Positions 43,391 through 52,554 of a stretch of 64,000 bases of DNA are shown piece after piece (within the stretch, counting starts at the first letter, position 1; every line of letters begins with the position of its first letter). Origin of the DNA: Streptomyces himastatinicus ATCC 53653 (GTDB lineage: Bacteria; Actinomycetota; Actinomycetes; Streptomycetales; Streptomycetaceae); the NCBI RefSeq assembly GCF_000158915.1, contig NZ_GG657754.1, positions 8,509,551 to 8,573,550 of the forward strand. The letters are read 5' to 3'. The notes beneath the pieces are model-generated. The model did not search any database. It was not told where the DNA came from and worked only from the letters and a program-made list of their open reading frames with translations. A program made the position numbers and the translations under genes.

Positions 43391-43752
43391 CCACGCGAGA
43401 GCGCCTACTCGAGCGACGAGGCCGACGACCGCCAGTCCAAGTGCAGGCTTCCGACCAGGGCGGATGACATTCTCGGCAAGCGCAACGTCTTCGCCGTCAT
43501 CGAGCACACCACCCATGATCTGGAACCAGAGCCACCTTCTCCACGCCCTGCGCGAGTACGAATCCTTCTATAACGAGCACCGCCCGCACAGGGCCCTGGA
43601 GCAGGCGGCCCCATGCCGCCCGCTACCCCCACCCATCACCCAACAAGCCCAACTCGCCCACCTGGCAGTCCGTAGACGAGACCGACTCGGCGGAACCCTC
43701 CACGAATACCAGCACGCGGCGTGAACTGCACGGATGACTTATCGGCACCCGC
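43391..43752. mobile_element. Two family b IS remnants joined in opposite orientation
   Basis: 43391-43485 matches the 5' end of the family b element (GCGGATGACATTCTCGGCAA). 43486-43752 is a plus-strand piece encoding VIEHT, then IWNQSHLLHALREYESFYNE and the LHEYQHAA end, followed by a decayed terminal repeat (CTGCACGGATGA). Internal parts are deleted. Confidence 0.65.
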
Positions 43753-43928
43753 AGAGTTCGGTGTTCTTCGGGATCGCCATCAGGTAGGAAATTCTGCGCT
43801 TCTCCAGGAAGGAGCGCAGTCCGGGTTCTGGCCGACCCCCTCGTCGGCAGCGAACAGACGCAGCACCCGTGGTGACAAGTCACCCGTAACCTACCCCCGC
43901 ACGCCCCGCGGAGGAGCAGACTTGGCTC
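43753..43928. other. Intergenic upstream of CHAT module
   Basis: No gene seen. GGAGGAG at 43911-43917 is the probable ribosome site of the next gene, though spaced ~11 bases. Confidence 0.4.
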
Positions 43929-44393
43929 ATGTCGCAGCGAGATGAGCAGGTACGCGAGATTCGTGAGCTCTCCGACGTGGAGGCCGTGCGGGCGTTGACG
44001 GTGCTGGTGGAGGACAGGGGGTTGCTGTCCTCGGCCATGAAAATCGCTTTAGCAGACGAGGAGTTGGGGGACGCTCTCAAGACTGCGGGAGTCGATTCTG
44101 GCGGTGGTGAAGGAGAAGGCGACGTCGCGCGGGCTGCGTTGGAGTATGTCGCGCTGAGCGGGGACAGCGTCGTCGGTGAGGCCGTGGAGTATGTGCGGTC
44201 GCCGATGGAGCGGTTCGACCCGGTGTCCGTGTCCGTGGGGGTGCTGGCCATCACGTTGTTGCAGACCGAGGTCGTGGTCAAGCGGGACGCTCGGGGGCGG
44301 TGGAGTGTGACCGTGCACAAGCGGGCCCTGAAGGACGCGGCTCTCGCGAGGGTGCTTACGGCTTTGCTCTCCCATCTCACCGACGGCAAGTAG
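43929..44393 (+). CDS. Small partner protein of CHAT module
   Basis: 154 residues, soluble. The sequence is helical at the start (EIRELSDVEAVRALTVLVED, EELGDALKTAG), with a mid region VSVSVGVLAITLLQTEVVVK and a short beta part RDARGRWSVTVHKRALKD. It ends 7 bp before the CHAT gene, so they are co-expressed. Small helical proteins beside CHAT/TPR genes are described for conflict systems; whether this belongs to a named family (such as CATRA-type partners) cannot be decided here. ATG 43929. Confidence 0.7.
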   Translation: MSQRDEQVREIRELSDVEAVRALTVLVEDRGLLSSAMKIALADEELGDALKTAGVDSGGGEGEGDVARAALEYVALSGDSVVGEAVEYVRSPMERFDPVSVSVGVLAITLLQTEVVVKRDARGRWSVTVHKRALKDAALARVLTALLSHLTDGK

Positions 44394-44400
44394 GCCGGCG

Positions 44401-47400
44401 GTGACGGTCTCCACGAGGGCACCGTACGAGTGGTGTTGTGATCAGTGCGGCCGGCACCGTCAGGCGCCGGTGTGGCGCATCGTCGACAGCCGTGAGCGTG
44501 CCGATGTCCTCGAAAGTCGTGATGGGCCGGACGGGTTCGGGCCCGGGCTGCACTGGGTGGGCTGCCCCGGCTGCGGGACCCGGGCGCATATCGAGGCGCC
44601 GGTGCTGGTGCTGCGGGCCGGGGCGCTCGTACCGTCGTTGTTCGCCACCTCCGTCGCGGAGCTCCAGCACGATGCCACCGCGAGCGCGACCGCGCTGGTG
44701 GAGGAGGCGCGGCTCGCTGGGGCCTTCACCAGTGGGCGGTTCGGCGGGAACGTGGTCGTGCTACCGCGCAGGCTGCTGCCGTTCGTGCTGAGCCGGGACA
44801 CGGAACGGGATCTGGCGGATCCCGAGGCGGCATGCGCGGAGTTGACGTCGTACGGGGCTCCGACGGTGGACAACTACCGGATCTTCCTGGGCAGTGTGGC
44901 GGCGGAGTCGGCGGGATCCGATGTCCGGAAGCTGCTGTACGCCGTCACCGTGACCATGCCGGACCGGCTCGCCGAACTGGTCCGGGCGCACCCCCGGCTC
45001 ACCGAAGACACCCTGGTGCGCGACGCCGGGACGCTTGAGCTGCGCGAGGTCGCCGGCACCCCGCTGGAGGCACCGCTGCGGCTGCGGCAACGGTTACTGG
45101 AGGATCTGTGCGGGGGGCGTACGCCCGTGAGTACGGCGATCGAGCGCTACGCGGCGGCGCTGGCCGCCTTCGGGCAAAGGCTGCGGGCCCGGCTGTACGA
45201 GATGTGCGAGCAGGTTCGGGGCGCGGATAGCCCGGAGACCATCCCGCTCGCGCGTGAAGCGCTCGAACTCGCAAGGCAGACGGGTGACATGGGAGTGGAG
45301 GGCGAACTCGCCGCGCGGCTGGGTGGGTTGTTGGTGTCTTCTCTGTATACGGCCCATCCTGCCGATCCCGCCGAAGCGGTGAGCGTGCTTCAACTCGCCC
45401 TCACGCGAATGCCGGAGGGCACCGTCCAGTGGGCCGAGGTGGCCACCAATCTCGCCTCCGCCCAGTACTTCCGTGACGACGGCGACCACATCGAGCACTG
45501 GGAGTCCGCCCGCGATCTGCTCGCCCGCGCCGCCGCCACGGTGGACCGCCACGCCCACGGCGAGTTCTGGGCCCGGGTGCAGACCAACTGCGGGCTGGTG
45601 CTCGGTCAACGTCCGGGTGGCGGTCCCGCCGATCTGACCCTTGGTATCGAACATATCCAGGCTGGCCTGGGCGAACGTTCCCCCGAACGCAACCGCGTCG
45701 ACTGGTCCTACTCCCTGATCAACCTCGGGCTGTTTCTGTTCCGGCGCGGCGAGACGGGCGACCTCGAGCGGGCTGAGCGGTGCTACCGGGACGCCCTCGG
45801 TCGGCTGCGCCCGGAGGACGACCCCGTGCTGTGGTCGCAGCTCCAGTGCAACTTGGCCGACCTGCTGCTCGCCCCCGAGCGCGATGCCGCCGACCCGCGC
45901 GGCGCCCATGCCGCGGCGACCGCCGTCGTCGCTTTCGACGCCGCGCACCCGGGGCTCCTCGACATCAGCCGCGCCACCTGGCTCCTGGCCCGGACCGCCG
46001 ATCTGCTCGACGGTCCGGGGAGCGCCGAGGGCCTACGGCTGCGGCGCGCGGCGCTGGCCGCCGTACCGCCGCGTGTCTTTCCGTTCCTGCATCTGTCCAT
46101 CGCCAGGGAGGCGGTCGACGCGCTCGCCGCGGCCGAGGGCTGGGGCGGCGCGGCCGATGTGGCGTCGGGCATGCTGACCGCCGTCCACGCACTCTACGAC
46201 GCCCAGATCACCGCCGCCGGCCGCCGGGGCGTGCTCCTGCTGACGCGCGGAACCGCCCGCCAGGCCGCGTTCCTGCTGGCCCGCGCGGGGCGCCCGGAGC
46301 GTGCGGTGGAGGCAATCGAGCGGGGGCTCGCCTGTGAGTTGTCGGCGGTGGCCGGGCGGGACACGGTGGATCTGGCGGCGCTGGAGGGGGTCGATCCGCT
46401 GCTGGCCCGCCGGTACCGGGAGGCACGGGAGCGGTACCGGGTGGTGGTCGCCGGGGTCGAGGGGGCGGGCGCCGAGCCGACCAGGGGGTTTGCCGCCTTG
46501 GACGGGGGAGTCGTCACCTCGGACGGGGGGTCCGCCGCCCCGGCCGGTGGATTCGTCCCTGCGGCTGGAGGGTTCGTCGCCTCCGTGGGCGTGCAGGCTG
46601 CAGCCGAGCGCGGTGTGCGCACCGTGGTCGAGGAGATCCGGGCGATCCCCGGCTTCGAGGGATTTCTGCGAATGACCGAGGTAGCGGATGTCGTCCGGGC
46701 GGCGGCCGGGATGCCGCTCGCCTATCTGGTGAACTCGGTCTGGGGCAGCTGTGTCCTCGTGGTGCCGCGGGACGCGCGGGCCGGGGTGCGCGCCGTGTTC
46801 GTCCCCGAGGTGACCAGCTCGTCGATTGTCCGGCTCCTGACGCTGGACCTAGAGGTTCCGGAGGCGGGGCTGTTCCTGGTTCAGCAGGCCGGTGCGCTCA
46901 AGCGGCGGCGCGAACTGCCGGGCGCGGTGGACCGGTTGCGGGCGCTCGCCCCGTTGCTGCGGCCCCTCGCCGGGCTGCTGGCGGAGGATCCGCGGCACAA
47001 TGTGGTCGTCGTACCGACCGGGCTGCTGGGGCAGGTGCCGTTGCAGGCCGTTCCGGTGGGGGAGGGTGGTGAATTGCTTGATGACCTGGGGACGTTGACG
47101 CTCGCTCCGTCGGCCGGGGTGTACGCCGCCTCCCGGGGCGCCGCCGATCGGCTGCCGTCGCCCGTGCCGCGGCTGGTCGCCGTCTCGGATCCCGACGGCT
47201 CGCTGCCCGGCGCGCGCAGTGAACTGGCCGAAATCCGGGGGCTGTTCGAGGTGGGCGGGGAGACCGTGTCCGCCGTGGGGGACGATGCCACGGTCGAGTG
47301 GCTGCTCGGGCATCTCGCGGAGGCGTCCTATCTGCATCTGAGCTGCCACGGGAACGCGGAACTCATGGGACAGGGCGGCAAGTTGGCGCTCGCGGACGGC

Positions 47401-47847
47401 ATCCTGGATCTGGACGCGCTCATACGACGCCAACTCCCGCACTGTCGACTGGTGGTGGCAGGAGCCTGTCAGTCCGGGCGGTACGAGGTCATCGACGCGC
47501 CTGACGAGTTCACCGGGCTGCCGGGCGGCTTCCTCCAGGCCGGGGCCGCCTGTGTGATCACGAGCCTGTGGCAGGTGAACGACCTGGCGACGGCGCTGCT
47601 GATGACCCGCCTGTACGAGCTGCTCGCCCCCGTCGGCGGTGCGCACGGTGAGCCTCCGGTGTCCGCGCTGCGCGTGGCGCGGACCTGGCTGCGGCGGCTG
47701 ACCTGGTACGGTCTCGCGCGGTACACCGACGCCCACCCCCACCTCGCGACCCTGGCCGGACGGTACGCCCGGCCCGAGCGCGACGCCGACGAACGTCCCT
47801 TCGCCTCCCCCGTGCACTGGGCGGCGTTCACGGCTTGGGGGGTGTGA
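44401..47847 (+). CDS. CHAT-protease/TPR protein with N-terminal zinc ribbon
   Basis: 1148 residues. N terminus: CCDQCGR and GCPGCGTR give a Cys2-Cys2 zinc ribbon (C13/C16, C55/C58). Residues ~235-570 form TPR-like helices (QWAEVATNLASAQYFRDDGD, NRVDWSYSLINLGLFLFRRG). A low-complexity Gly/Ala linker follows (~690-735). The C-terminal CHAT (caspase-like) domain has the catalytic His in YLHLSCHGN (H983) and Cys in VVAGACQSGRY (C1023). GTG 44401 follows the partner gene stop. CHAT proteases of this kind are effectors in regulated proteolysis or abortive-type defence; the target protein is not apparent from the sequence. Confidence 0.85.
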   Translation: MTVSTRAPYEWCCDQCGRHRQAPVWRIVDSRERADVLESRDGPDGFGPGLHWVGCPGCGTRAHIEAPVLVLRAGALVPSLFATSVAELQHDATASATALVEEARLAGAFTSGRFGGNVVVLPRRLLPFVLSRDTERDLADPEAACAELTSYGAPTVDNYRIFLGSVAAESAGSDVRKLLYAVTVTMPDRLAELVRAHPRLTEDTLVRDAGTLELREVAGTPLEAPLRLRQRLLEDLCGGRTPVSTAIERYAAALAAFGQRLRARLYEMCEQVRGADSPETIPLAREALELARQTGDMGVEGELAARLGGLLVSSLYTAHPADPAEAVSVLQLALTRMPEGTVQWAEVATNLASAQYFRDDGDHIEHWESARDLLARAAATVDRHAHGEFWARVQTNCGLVLGQRPGGGPADLTLGIEHIQAGLGERSPERNRVDWSYSLINLGLFLFRRGETGDLERAERCYRDALGRLRPEDDPVLWSQLQCNLADLLLAPERDAADPRGAHAAATAVVAFDAAHPGLLDISRATWLLARTADLLDGPGSAEGLRLRRAALAAVPPRVFPFLHLSIAREAVDALAAAEGWGGAADVASGMLTAVHALYDAQITAAGRRGVLLLTRGTARQAAFLLARAGRPERAVEAIERGLACELSAVAGRDTVDLAALEGVDPLLARRYREARERYRVVVAGVEGAGAEPTRGFAALDGGVVTSDGGSAAPAGGFVPAAGGFVASVGVQAAAERGVRTVVEEIRAIPGFEGFLRMTEVADVVRAAAGMPLAYLVNSVWGSCVLVVPRDARAGVRAVFVPEVTSSSIVRLLTLDLEVPEAGLFLVQQAGALKRRRELPGAVDRLRALAPLLRPLAGLLAEDPRHNVVVVPTGLLGQVPLQAVPVGEGGELLDDLGTLTLAPSAGVYAASRGAADRLPSPVPRLVAVSDPDGSLPGARSELAEIRGLFEVGGETVSAVGDDATVEWLLGHLAEASYLHLSCHGNAELMGQGGKLALADGILDLDALIRRQLPHCRLVVAGACQSGRYEVIDAPDEFTGLPGGFLQAGAACVITSLWQVNDLATALLMTRLYELLAPVGGAHGEPPVSALRVARTWLRRLTWYGLARYTDAHPHLATLAGRYARPERDADERPFASPVHWAAFTAWGV

Positions 47848-47853
47848 GCGGGG

Positions 47854-49098
47854 TCAGCCCCGGTAGGTCGGGCCGAGCCGGTCGAGCGTGTATTGGGCGT
47901 CGGGGCCGGTGGGCGACTGCGGGGCCCTGATCTCCATGAGGGTGTAGCGGCCGCTGGTAAGGCCGGAGACGACGACTGTGGCGGCTGAGGTGACCTCCCG
48001 GCCGTCGGCACAGCTCGGCTGGCAGACCACCTCCGAGACGACGCCCTGCGCGGTGGCCGTGGCGCTGCCCCAGTCGGTCCAAATCAGGTCGTGCAGCGTG
48101 GCCTTGCCGTCCCCGCAGAACAGCAGGAGCGAGACGGGCTCGGTCAGGGGCTTGCCCGAGCAGTCGTTGATCGTCCCCGTCTGCCGGGTCCGCTGGGGGG
48201 TCGGGGCGGGTGGTGCCTGGCTGGTGTGCCTGGCGGGCTGGGTGGCCGGATCGGTGGAGGGGGTCTGCTCCTCGCTCGGCTCCTGCTGCGGGGTCGTCCG
48301 CTGTTGCGGTGTGTCGTCCTCGGTCGGTTGGAGCCGGGTCGGTCTGCTCGTCACCGGGGCGTCGGCAGTGCGGGTGCCGCCGTCGCGGCCCGGCACCAGG
48401 AGCAGCAGCGCCGTGACGACCACGCCGACGAGGACCGCGGCCACGACCACGAGGGCGAGCCGCGCCCCGGACAGACCGTGTGGCTCCGGGCGCGGCGGCG
48501 CCTCGACCGGGGTGTCCGAGGGCGGGGCGGCGTCGACGGGGCCGTCGGCGGGAGTGATCAGGTCGCCGACCTCCACCGTCCAAACGGGAACCTCGGGCTC
48601 TAACGCCCTTATCATGGCCAGCAGTTGGGCGGGCGTCGCCCGCTCCTCCGGATCCTCGGCCAGGCATACGGCGACGACCTGCCGCAGCCGCACCGGCAGA
48701 TTGTCGAGGTTGGGCCGTCGGTTGCTGACGCCGGTGTACGCGGCGACCAACAGCATCCCCAGCGCGACCATGTCGGCCGCGGGCACGGACGCCCCGCCGC
48801 CCCGCCCCGGCGCGTCACCGGTCAGTCGCGGCCCGCCTCGCGTCAGCAGCACGTTCCCGGCCCGCACGTCCCCGTGCGCCCGCCCGGCCCGGTGCAGCAC
48901 GGCAAGCGCCCCGGCTAGCCCCGCCGCGATCCACAGCACCGCGTCCTCCGACAGCCCTCTGGTGGTCCCGACGACCTCCGCGAGCGAGGGCGCGGGCCCG
49001 GCACCGACGGCATCCTTACGCGCCAACTCCCCACCGGACCACGCCCCCACATGCTCCGACCCGCCCCCTGCCGGATCACTGCCTGCCGAACGCCTCAT
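47854..49098 (-). CDS. Kinase-like membrane protein lacking the N-lobe
   Basis: 414 residues. The frame starts inside a serine/threonine kinase domain: LARKDAVGAGPAPSLAEVVG (hinge/helix D), ALAVLHRAGRAHGDVRAGNVLL (catalytic loop HGDVRAGN in place of HRDLKPSN) and no DFG (TGD instead). One transmembrane segment (LALVVVAAVLVGVVVTALLLLV, residues ~225-246) and a Pro/Thr linker lead to an extracytoplasmic domain with paired Cys. The Gly-rich loop and Lys of the N-lobe are missing, so it is a pseudokinase or a 5'-truncated gene. It converges with the CHAT gene, stops 6 bp apart. Confidence 0.75.
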   Translation of the reverse strand: MRRSAGSDPAGGGSEHVGAWSGGELARKDAVGAGPAPSLAEVVGTTRGLSEDAVLWIAAGLAGALAVLHRAGRAHGDVRAGNVLLTRGGPRLTGDAPGRGGGASVPAADMVALGMLLVAAYTGVSNRRPNLDNLPVRLRQVVAVCLAEDPEERATPAQLLAMIRALEPEVPVWTVEVGDLITPADGPVDAAPPSDTPVEAPPRPEPHGLSGARLALVVVAAVLVGVVVTALLLLVPGRDGGTRTADAPVTSRPTRLQPTEDDTPQQRTTPQQEPSEEQTPSTDPATQPARHTSQAPPAPTPQRTRQTGTINDCSGKPLTEPVSLLLFCGDGKATLHDLIWTDWGSATATAQGVVSEVVCQPSCADGREVTSAATVVVSGLTSGRYTLMEIRAPQSPTGPDAQYTLDRLGPTYRG

Positions 49099-49301
49099 CC
49101 CGCCCCCCTGGCTAGAAGAAGTTCCAGGACGAGTCTGGCCAAATCCGGCCTGGCCTACAAGGACTTGGACACCGGGGCCCAGCCCTTCACCACACCAACA
49201 CGCACCGAGAGATGCCTCGACAGCGCCCCACCAAGATTAGGCCCACCAGTTGGAGAGCAACCGAAATCACCGGTACTGGATCTATCCCTGTAGTCGTAAC
49301 G
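49099..49301. other. Unassigned, probably decayed 5' end of kinase gene
   Basis: No open frame with support. If the kinase was once full length its N-lobe should lie here, but I see no GxGxxG motif. Confidence 0.3.
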
Positions 49302-49686
49302 CTTCAGAATGGTTTCACTGGTTGTGAGCTGGGGTTTTCCTTATGGTCAGCTGGCTCGGTGGTACTCGTTGATGAGGCCTGCGACGGATTGTCGGCGTTT
49401 GATCCGGGCTGCAGGCAGGGGATGACGTTCGGATTGTCGCTGGGCGCGAGGTGGTCACGGCCTTGGTGCGGTCGGTGGCTGTTGAAGTGGTGTGCGTAGG
49501 CGTGGAGGATCTTCTCGGCGTGGCCACGGTCGAAGAGCAGGACACGGTCGGTGCACTCTTCCCGTGCTGAGCGGATGAAGCGTTCTGCGTGTGGGTTGCA
49601 GTTGGGGCTGAGTGGAGGGCCCTTGTCCACGGTAATGTCCTCACTGGCGAACACGACGTCGAAGGTGGCGGTGAACTTCGCGGGTC
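49302..49686 (-). pseudogene. IS family c copy 2, 3' third only
   Basis: Left end CTTCAGAATGGTTTCACTGG matches the copy at 38995. The minus strand encodes FASEDITVDKGPPLSPNCNP, HAERFIRSAREECTD and HHFNSHRPHQGRDHLAPSDN. A one-base loss after NPNVIP shifts the end. It is cut at 49686. Confidence 0.8.
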
Positions 49687-49917
49687 ATGGGAGCAGCAGG
49701 AACGACACCGGAACCGGAAGCTCCAACGCAGAGTGGCCTCACGTTTCTGGGTGAGGTGGCGTGCCGTTATCAGGCGGATGAGATCGGCCCGGAGGACCTG
49801 CCGATGTTTGCTGCCGAGGCTCTGGCGACAGGGCTGGACACCCCGGCGTGGGCGGCCGAGTTGCGGATCGCCGCCCTCGCCTTGACATCGTCTCCGCCGA
49901 TCGGCCCCGGCTGCTGA
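49687..49917 (+). CDS. Hypothetical protein fragment
   Basis: About 76 residues: EVACRYQADEIGPEDLPMFA, AEALATGLDTPAWAAELRIA. The pattern is shared by small Streptomyces proteins of unknown role that contain a helical 'ALxAGxDTPALRELA' module. The start ATG 49687 coincides with the IS junction, so it is probably 5'-truncated. Confidence 0.4.
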   Translation: MGAAGTTPEPEAPTQSGLTFLGEVACRYQADEIGPEDLPMFAAEALATGLDTPAWAAELRIAALALTSSPPIGPGC

Positions 49918-49932
49918 CTCCGTCCTGACGGC

Positions 49933-50210
49933 ATGAGCGAGCAGCACACGGCCCAAACCGGGCAAGCCGCACCCGCGCCATGGCCGGACCGGCTACCCCA
50001 GCTCTCCGTCCGCCCGCTGGACGGCGACGGGCCAGAGCGAGGGGATGGCCGCGATCCGCAGGGCTTCGCGGCCGTGCTCCAGGGGCTGATGGCCGATCGG
50101 GCCTGGGAGTTCCCGGCCGCCGGCGGCACGGTGGTGGACCGGTAGTCTGAGATCGCGGCCACGGTCGCCGAGCGCCCTGGCGCGGCTGCGGCGGCACCCG
50201 GAGGAAGGCG
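49933..50210 (+). pseudogene. DciA/DUF721-like fragment with nonsense codon
   Basis: The ATG frame reads PWPDRLPQLSVRPLDGDGPE, RDPQGFAAVLQGLMADRAWE, FPAAGGTVVDR then TAG at 50143, and continues in frame SEIAATVAERPG. In DUF721/DciA proteins a Trp follows this Arg (RWxEIVG), so TGG to TAG is likely. The C-terminal half is absent. DciA-type proteins load the replicative helicase; plasmid-borne relatives exist. 50211-50321 holds nothing recognisable. Confidence 0.45.
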
Positions 50211-50321
50211 AATACGCGAAGCGACGACGCCGCGGCCCTCTTGGGCAGGGGGCGTCCCCGGTAGCCACCATGCTGGGCGCTCTACCCGCGCTCGTGCTCG
50301 TTCTCCCAGGGCCTGCTGGCA

Positions 50322-50448
50322 CCATCAGGCGCCGCCAGGTACTCGGTGGACTGCTCAACGAGTACCACACCACGCCACTCCGATTGACTCACCATCGACA
50401 GAGAACGCCCAGCTCAGCAGCCTGATCGGAATATTGACACCCTTCAGG
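50322..50448 (+). mobile_element. IS family a, right-end remnant (copy D)
   Basis: Matches the last ~130 bp of copies B and C, ending GACACCCTTCAGG at 50448. It encodes the final GGLLNEYHTTP residues. Confidence 0.8.
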
Positions 50449-50893
50449 CACCCTGCTGCCGATCGACCGCGTCGCCGCCGACACTCCGTACTACTCGGGG
50501 AAACACAAACGCCACGGCATGAACGTCCAGGTCCTCACCGATCCGTTCGGACGGCTGCTCTGGGCCTCGCCCGCGCTGCCCGGCTCCACGCACGACCTCA
50601 CCGCCGCACGACAACATGGCATCATCGAAGCCTTCGCCGATGCGGGGCTCAGATGCTGGGCCGATAAGGCGTATCAAGGCGCCGGCGACCTTGTCCGGGT
50701 GCCGTTTCGAGGCCGCCGTCTCAAGCGATGGAAGCGCCGCCACAACACCACCCACGCCAAGATCCGCTGTGTCGGCGAGCAGGCGATGGCCACCCTCAAG
50801 GGCTGGCGCCTCCTGCGGAAACTCCGCTGTAGCACCAACCGCATCACCGACGTCGTGAAAGCCGTCCTGGCCCTTCACCATGCATCAGCGTGA
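50449..50893 (+). pseudogene. IS5-family (DDE_4-type) transposase C-terminal half
   Basis: Encodes IDRVAADTPYYSGKHKRHGM, NVQVLTDPFGRLLWASPALP, GSTHDLTAARQHG, CWADKAYQGAGD (second Asp), and HNTTHAKIRCVGEQAMATLK (Glu), ending VLALHHASA. The N-terminal HTH part was removed at the junction with the IS family a remnant. Confidence 0.8.
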
Positions 50894-50906
50894 GGTTGGA
50901 AAACGC

Positions 50907-51350
50907 TCACTGGTCGGGGCAGGTGGCGAGGATGCGCCAGGGTGGGCCCTCGCCGAACTCGAGGGGAAGGCCCAGCATGGGACGTTCGGAGAACTCCCAT
51001 TCCTCGTGCTGGCCGGGGGGTTTGCAGAAGGCGGGGCGGGTATCGGCGATCGGGAAGGCCCGCCTGAGCACTTCCACCAGCACTCGGTCGATGTGGTAGG
51101 CCCGAGCCCGCTTGTCCCGCTGGAGCAGCCGGGCCGAAGCTGTGGGCCACTGGCCCCTTCCCGGCCACAGCCCGGGCGGCTGCCAGTTCCGGACGGCGGG
51201 CGGTCACCACACAGCAGCTGCACCAGGACGTGACAGCCAGGGCATGGGCCCGCGAGCGTTGTGCTGGTCCCGGTCAGGTCGACCGGGACCAAGCACCGCT
51301 TCGCCGGTCCCGCGGAAGACTGTTTGACGAAGCTGACCTTCCACTGGGCA
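50907..51350 (-). other. Decayed minus-strand coding relic
   Basis: The minus strand encodes ARAYHIDRVLVEVLRRAFPI, ADTRPAFCKPPGQHEEWEFS and PWRILATCPDQ before TGA at 50907-50909, which looks like the end of a real protein. Farther upstream the frame is interrupted, and CxxC runs (CPGCH, CLSC) occur in other frames. I do not recognise the family. Confidence 0.35.
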
Positions 51351-51352
51351 GC

Positions 51353-51751
51353 TCAGGCAGAAGGCGAACTGCCGGTGATCGGTCCGGGGTAAGCACCGAC
51401 TCGGCATTGCCAGGTGCCTGATTCATGAGGGTCTTCCCAGATGACTTCGTTGTGCGTCAGGCGAGGTCTGGCTGGGCGGTGGCTACCAGGAACCACTGGA
51501 AGGCCCACGGAGCAGAGTTGGACATACGCCTCCGGGATTCTGTCGGCGAGCTGGTAGAGGATGCTCGCGTCCGTTCCACGGACGTCGACGGCGAACCCGA
51601 GACCCATCCCCGAGCTGTCGGAGACCAGTACGTCCACGTACCCTTCCCCTTCCCTGCTCGACTCGGAGTATGTAGTAGTTGGTTCCTCTGTGACGCCTGC
51701 CCAATGAAGGTCGTGCAGCACCTTCTCGGCGAGCGCTTCGATGCGGGACAT
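51353..51751 (-). CDS. Hypothetical cytoplasmic protein, possible immunity partner
   Basis: 132 residues, acidic, no signal. Starts MSRIEALAEKVLHDLHWAGV; mid region YVDVLVSDSSGMGLGFAVDV, then DRIPEAYVQLCSVGLPVVPG and a Trp-containing end. ATG 51751 follows GGGAGACGAG. It lies 87 bp downstream of a secreted small protein in the same direction. Size and context are compatible with an immunity protein, but there is no family match by eye. Confidence 0.6.
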   Translation of the reverse strand: MSRIEALAEKVLHDLHWAGVTEEPTTTYSESSREGEGYVDVLVSDSSGMGLGFAVDVRGTDASILYQLADRIPEAYVQLCSVGLPVVPGSHRPARPRLTHNEVIWEDPHESGTWQCRVGAYPGPITGSSPSA

Positions 51752-51838
51752 CTCGTCTCCCATTCATGTTGGTACCGCACCATCTTCACGGGCCGGGACA
51801 CGGTCGTCCCAAGGATCGAGCGCATGACCGCCGATTGG

Positions 51839-52396
51839 TCAGATCAGCGTGATCGTGAATTCGAACTCTGTGTGGATGGTGCGCGTTCGGTTGCCGGCCA
51901 TGGGGAATTTATCGGTCGACTTGAGAACATAGTGCGCGGTCTTTGCCTTGAAGGATGAATGGACCAGGTAATTGGCCGCGATGTCTGGATGGGTGTCATG
52001 GTAGCCGAAACGCCGGCCGTTCTGCGTCGCCGTGGCGACTTCATCCATCAGACCGGTAGCAGTGGCTGCTGTCCTGCGGTTGAGCTTGTGACTCCACATG
52101 AACCGGATGCTGGAGGACCCGTACTTCACCTGCGCAGTGAAATGGCCATACTGGCTGTTCGCCCTGTAATCGGGGTTCTGTGGAGTGAAGAAATGAGTTG
52201 CCGCGCTTGTCGACTTCGTTGCGGGATCGGTCTTTCCCTTCGAAGTCACCCAGCTCTTGGAATGCTCGGCGATGGTCACTTGGTAAGCCCTGAGCGGGGA
52301 ATGCTTGGACGACTCGGAAGCGGACGCTGTGCCGGTCAGCGGCAGTAACGTGAGCGTAGCGAGAGCGATGCTGGAAATGACTCGAACGTGCTTCAC
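51839..52396 (-). CDS. Secreted small protein, unknown
   Basis: 185 residues, starting at GTG 52396 with AAGGGGGAA upstream. Clear Sec signal: KHVRVISSIALATLTLLPLT then ASA. The mature part (~158 residues) is Thr/Ser/His-rich without Cys: QVTIAEHSKSWVTSKGKTDP, YRANSQYGHFTAQVKYGSSS, GYHDTHPDIAANYLVHSSFK. No known catalytic motif is recognised. A cytoplasmic 132-residue gene follows, so a toxin/immunity or enzyme/inhibitor pair is possible. Confidence 0.7.
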   Translation of the reverse strand: MKHVRVISSIALATLTLLPLTGTASASESSKHSPLRAYQVTIAEHSKSWVTSKGKTDPATKSTSAATHFFTPQNPDYRANSQYGHFTAQVKYGSSSIRFMWSHKLNRRTAATATGLMDEVATATQNGRRFGYHDTHPDIAANYLVHSSFKAKTAHYVLKSTDKFPMAGNRTRTIHTEFEFTITLI

Positions 52397-52554
52397 GGTT
52401 CCCCCTTGCGTGTTGCGGTCAAATGTCTCGTTCCTTGATTCACCCAACCGCAGGCGGGGAGTGGAGGGGATCGTCCCGGGTACTCAGATCCCCTAGGTAG
52501 CCGGGCCTACCCAACGTCGAGGAACGGCCGTCCAATCCGTGATCCGGCGCAGCA
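52397..52554. other. Intergenic, promoter region of secreted gene
   Basis: AT-richer than its surroundings near 52425-52445. GGGGATC...GATCCCC (52468-52495) forms a short inverted repeat. No gene. Confidence 0.4.
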
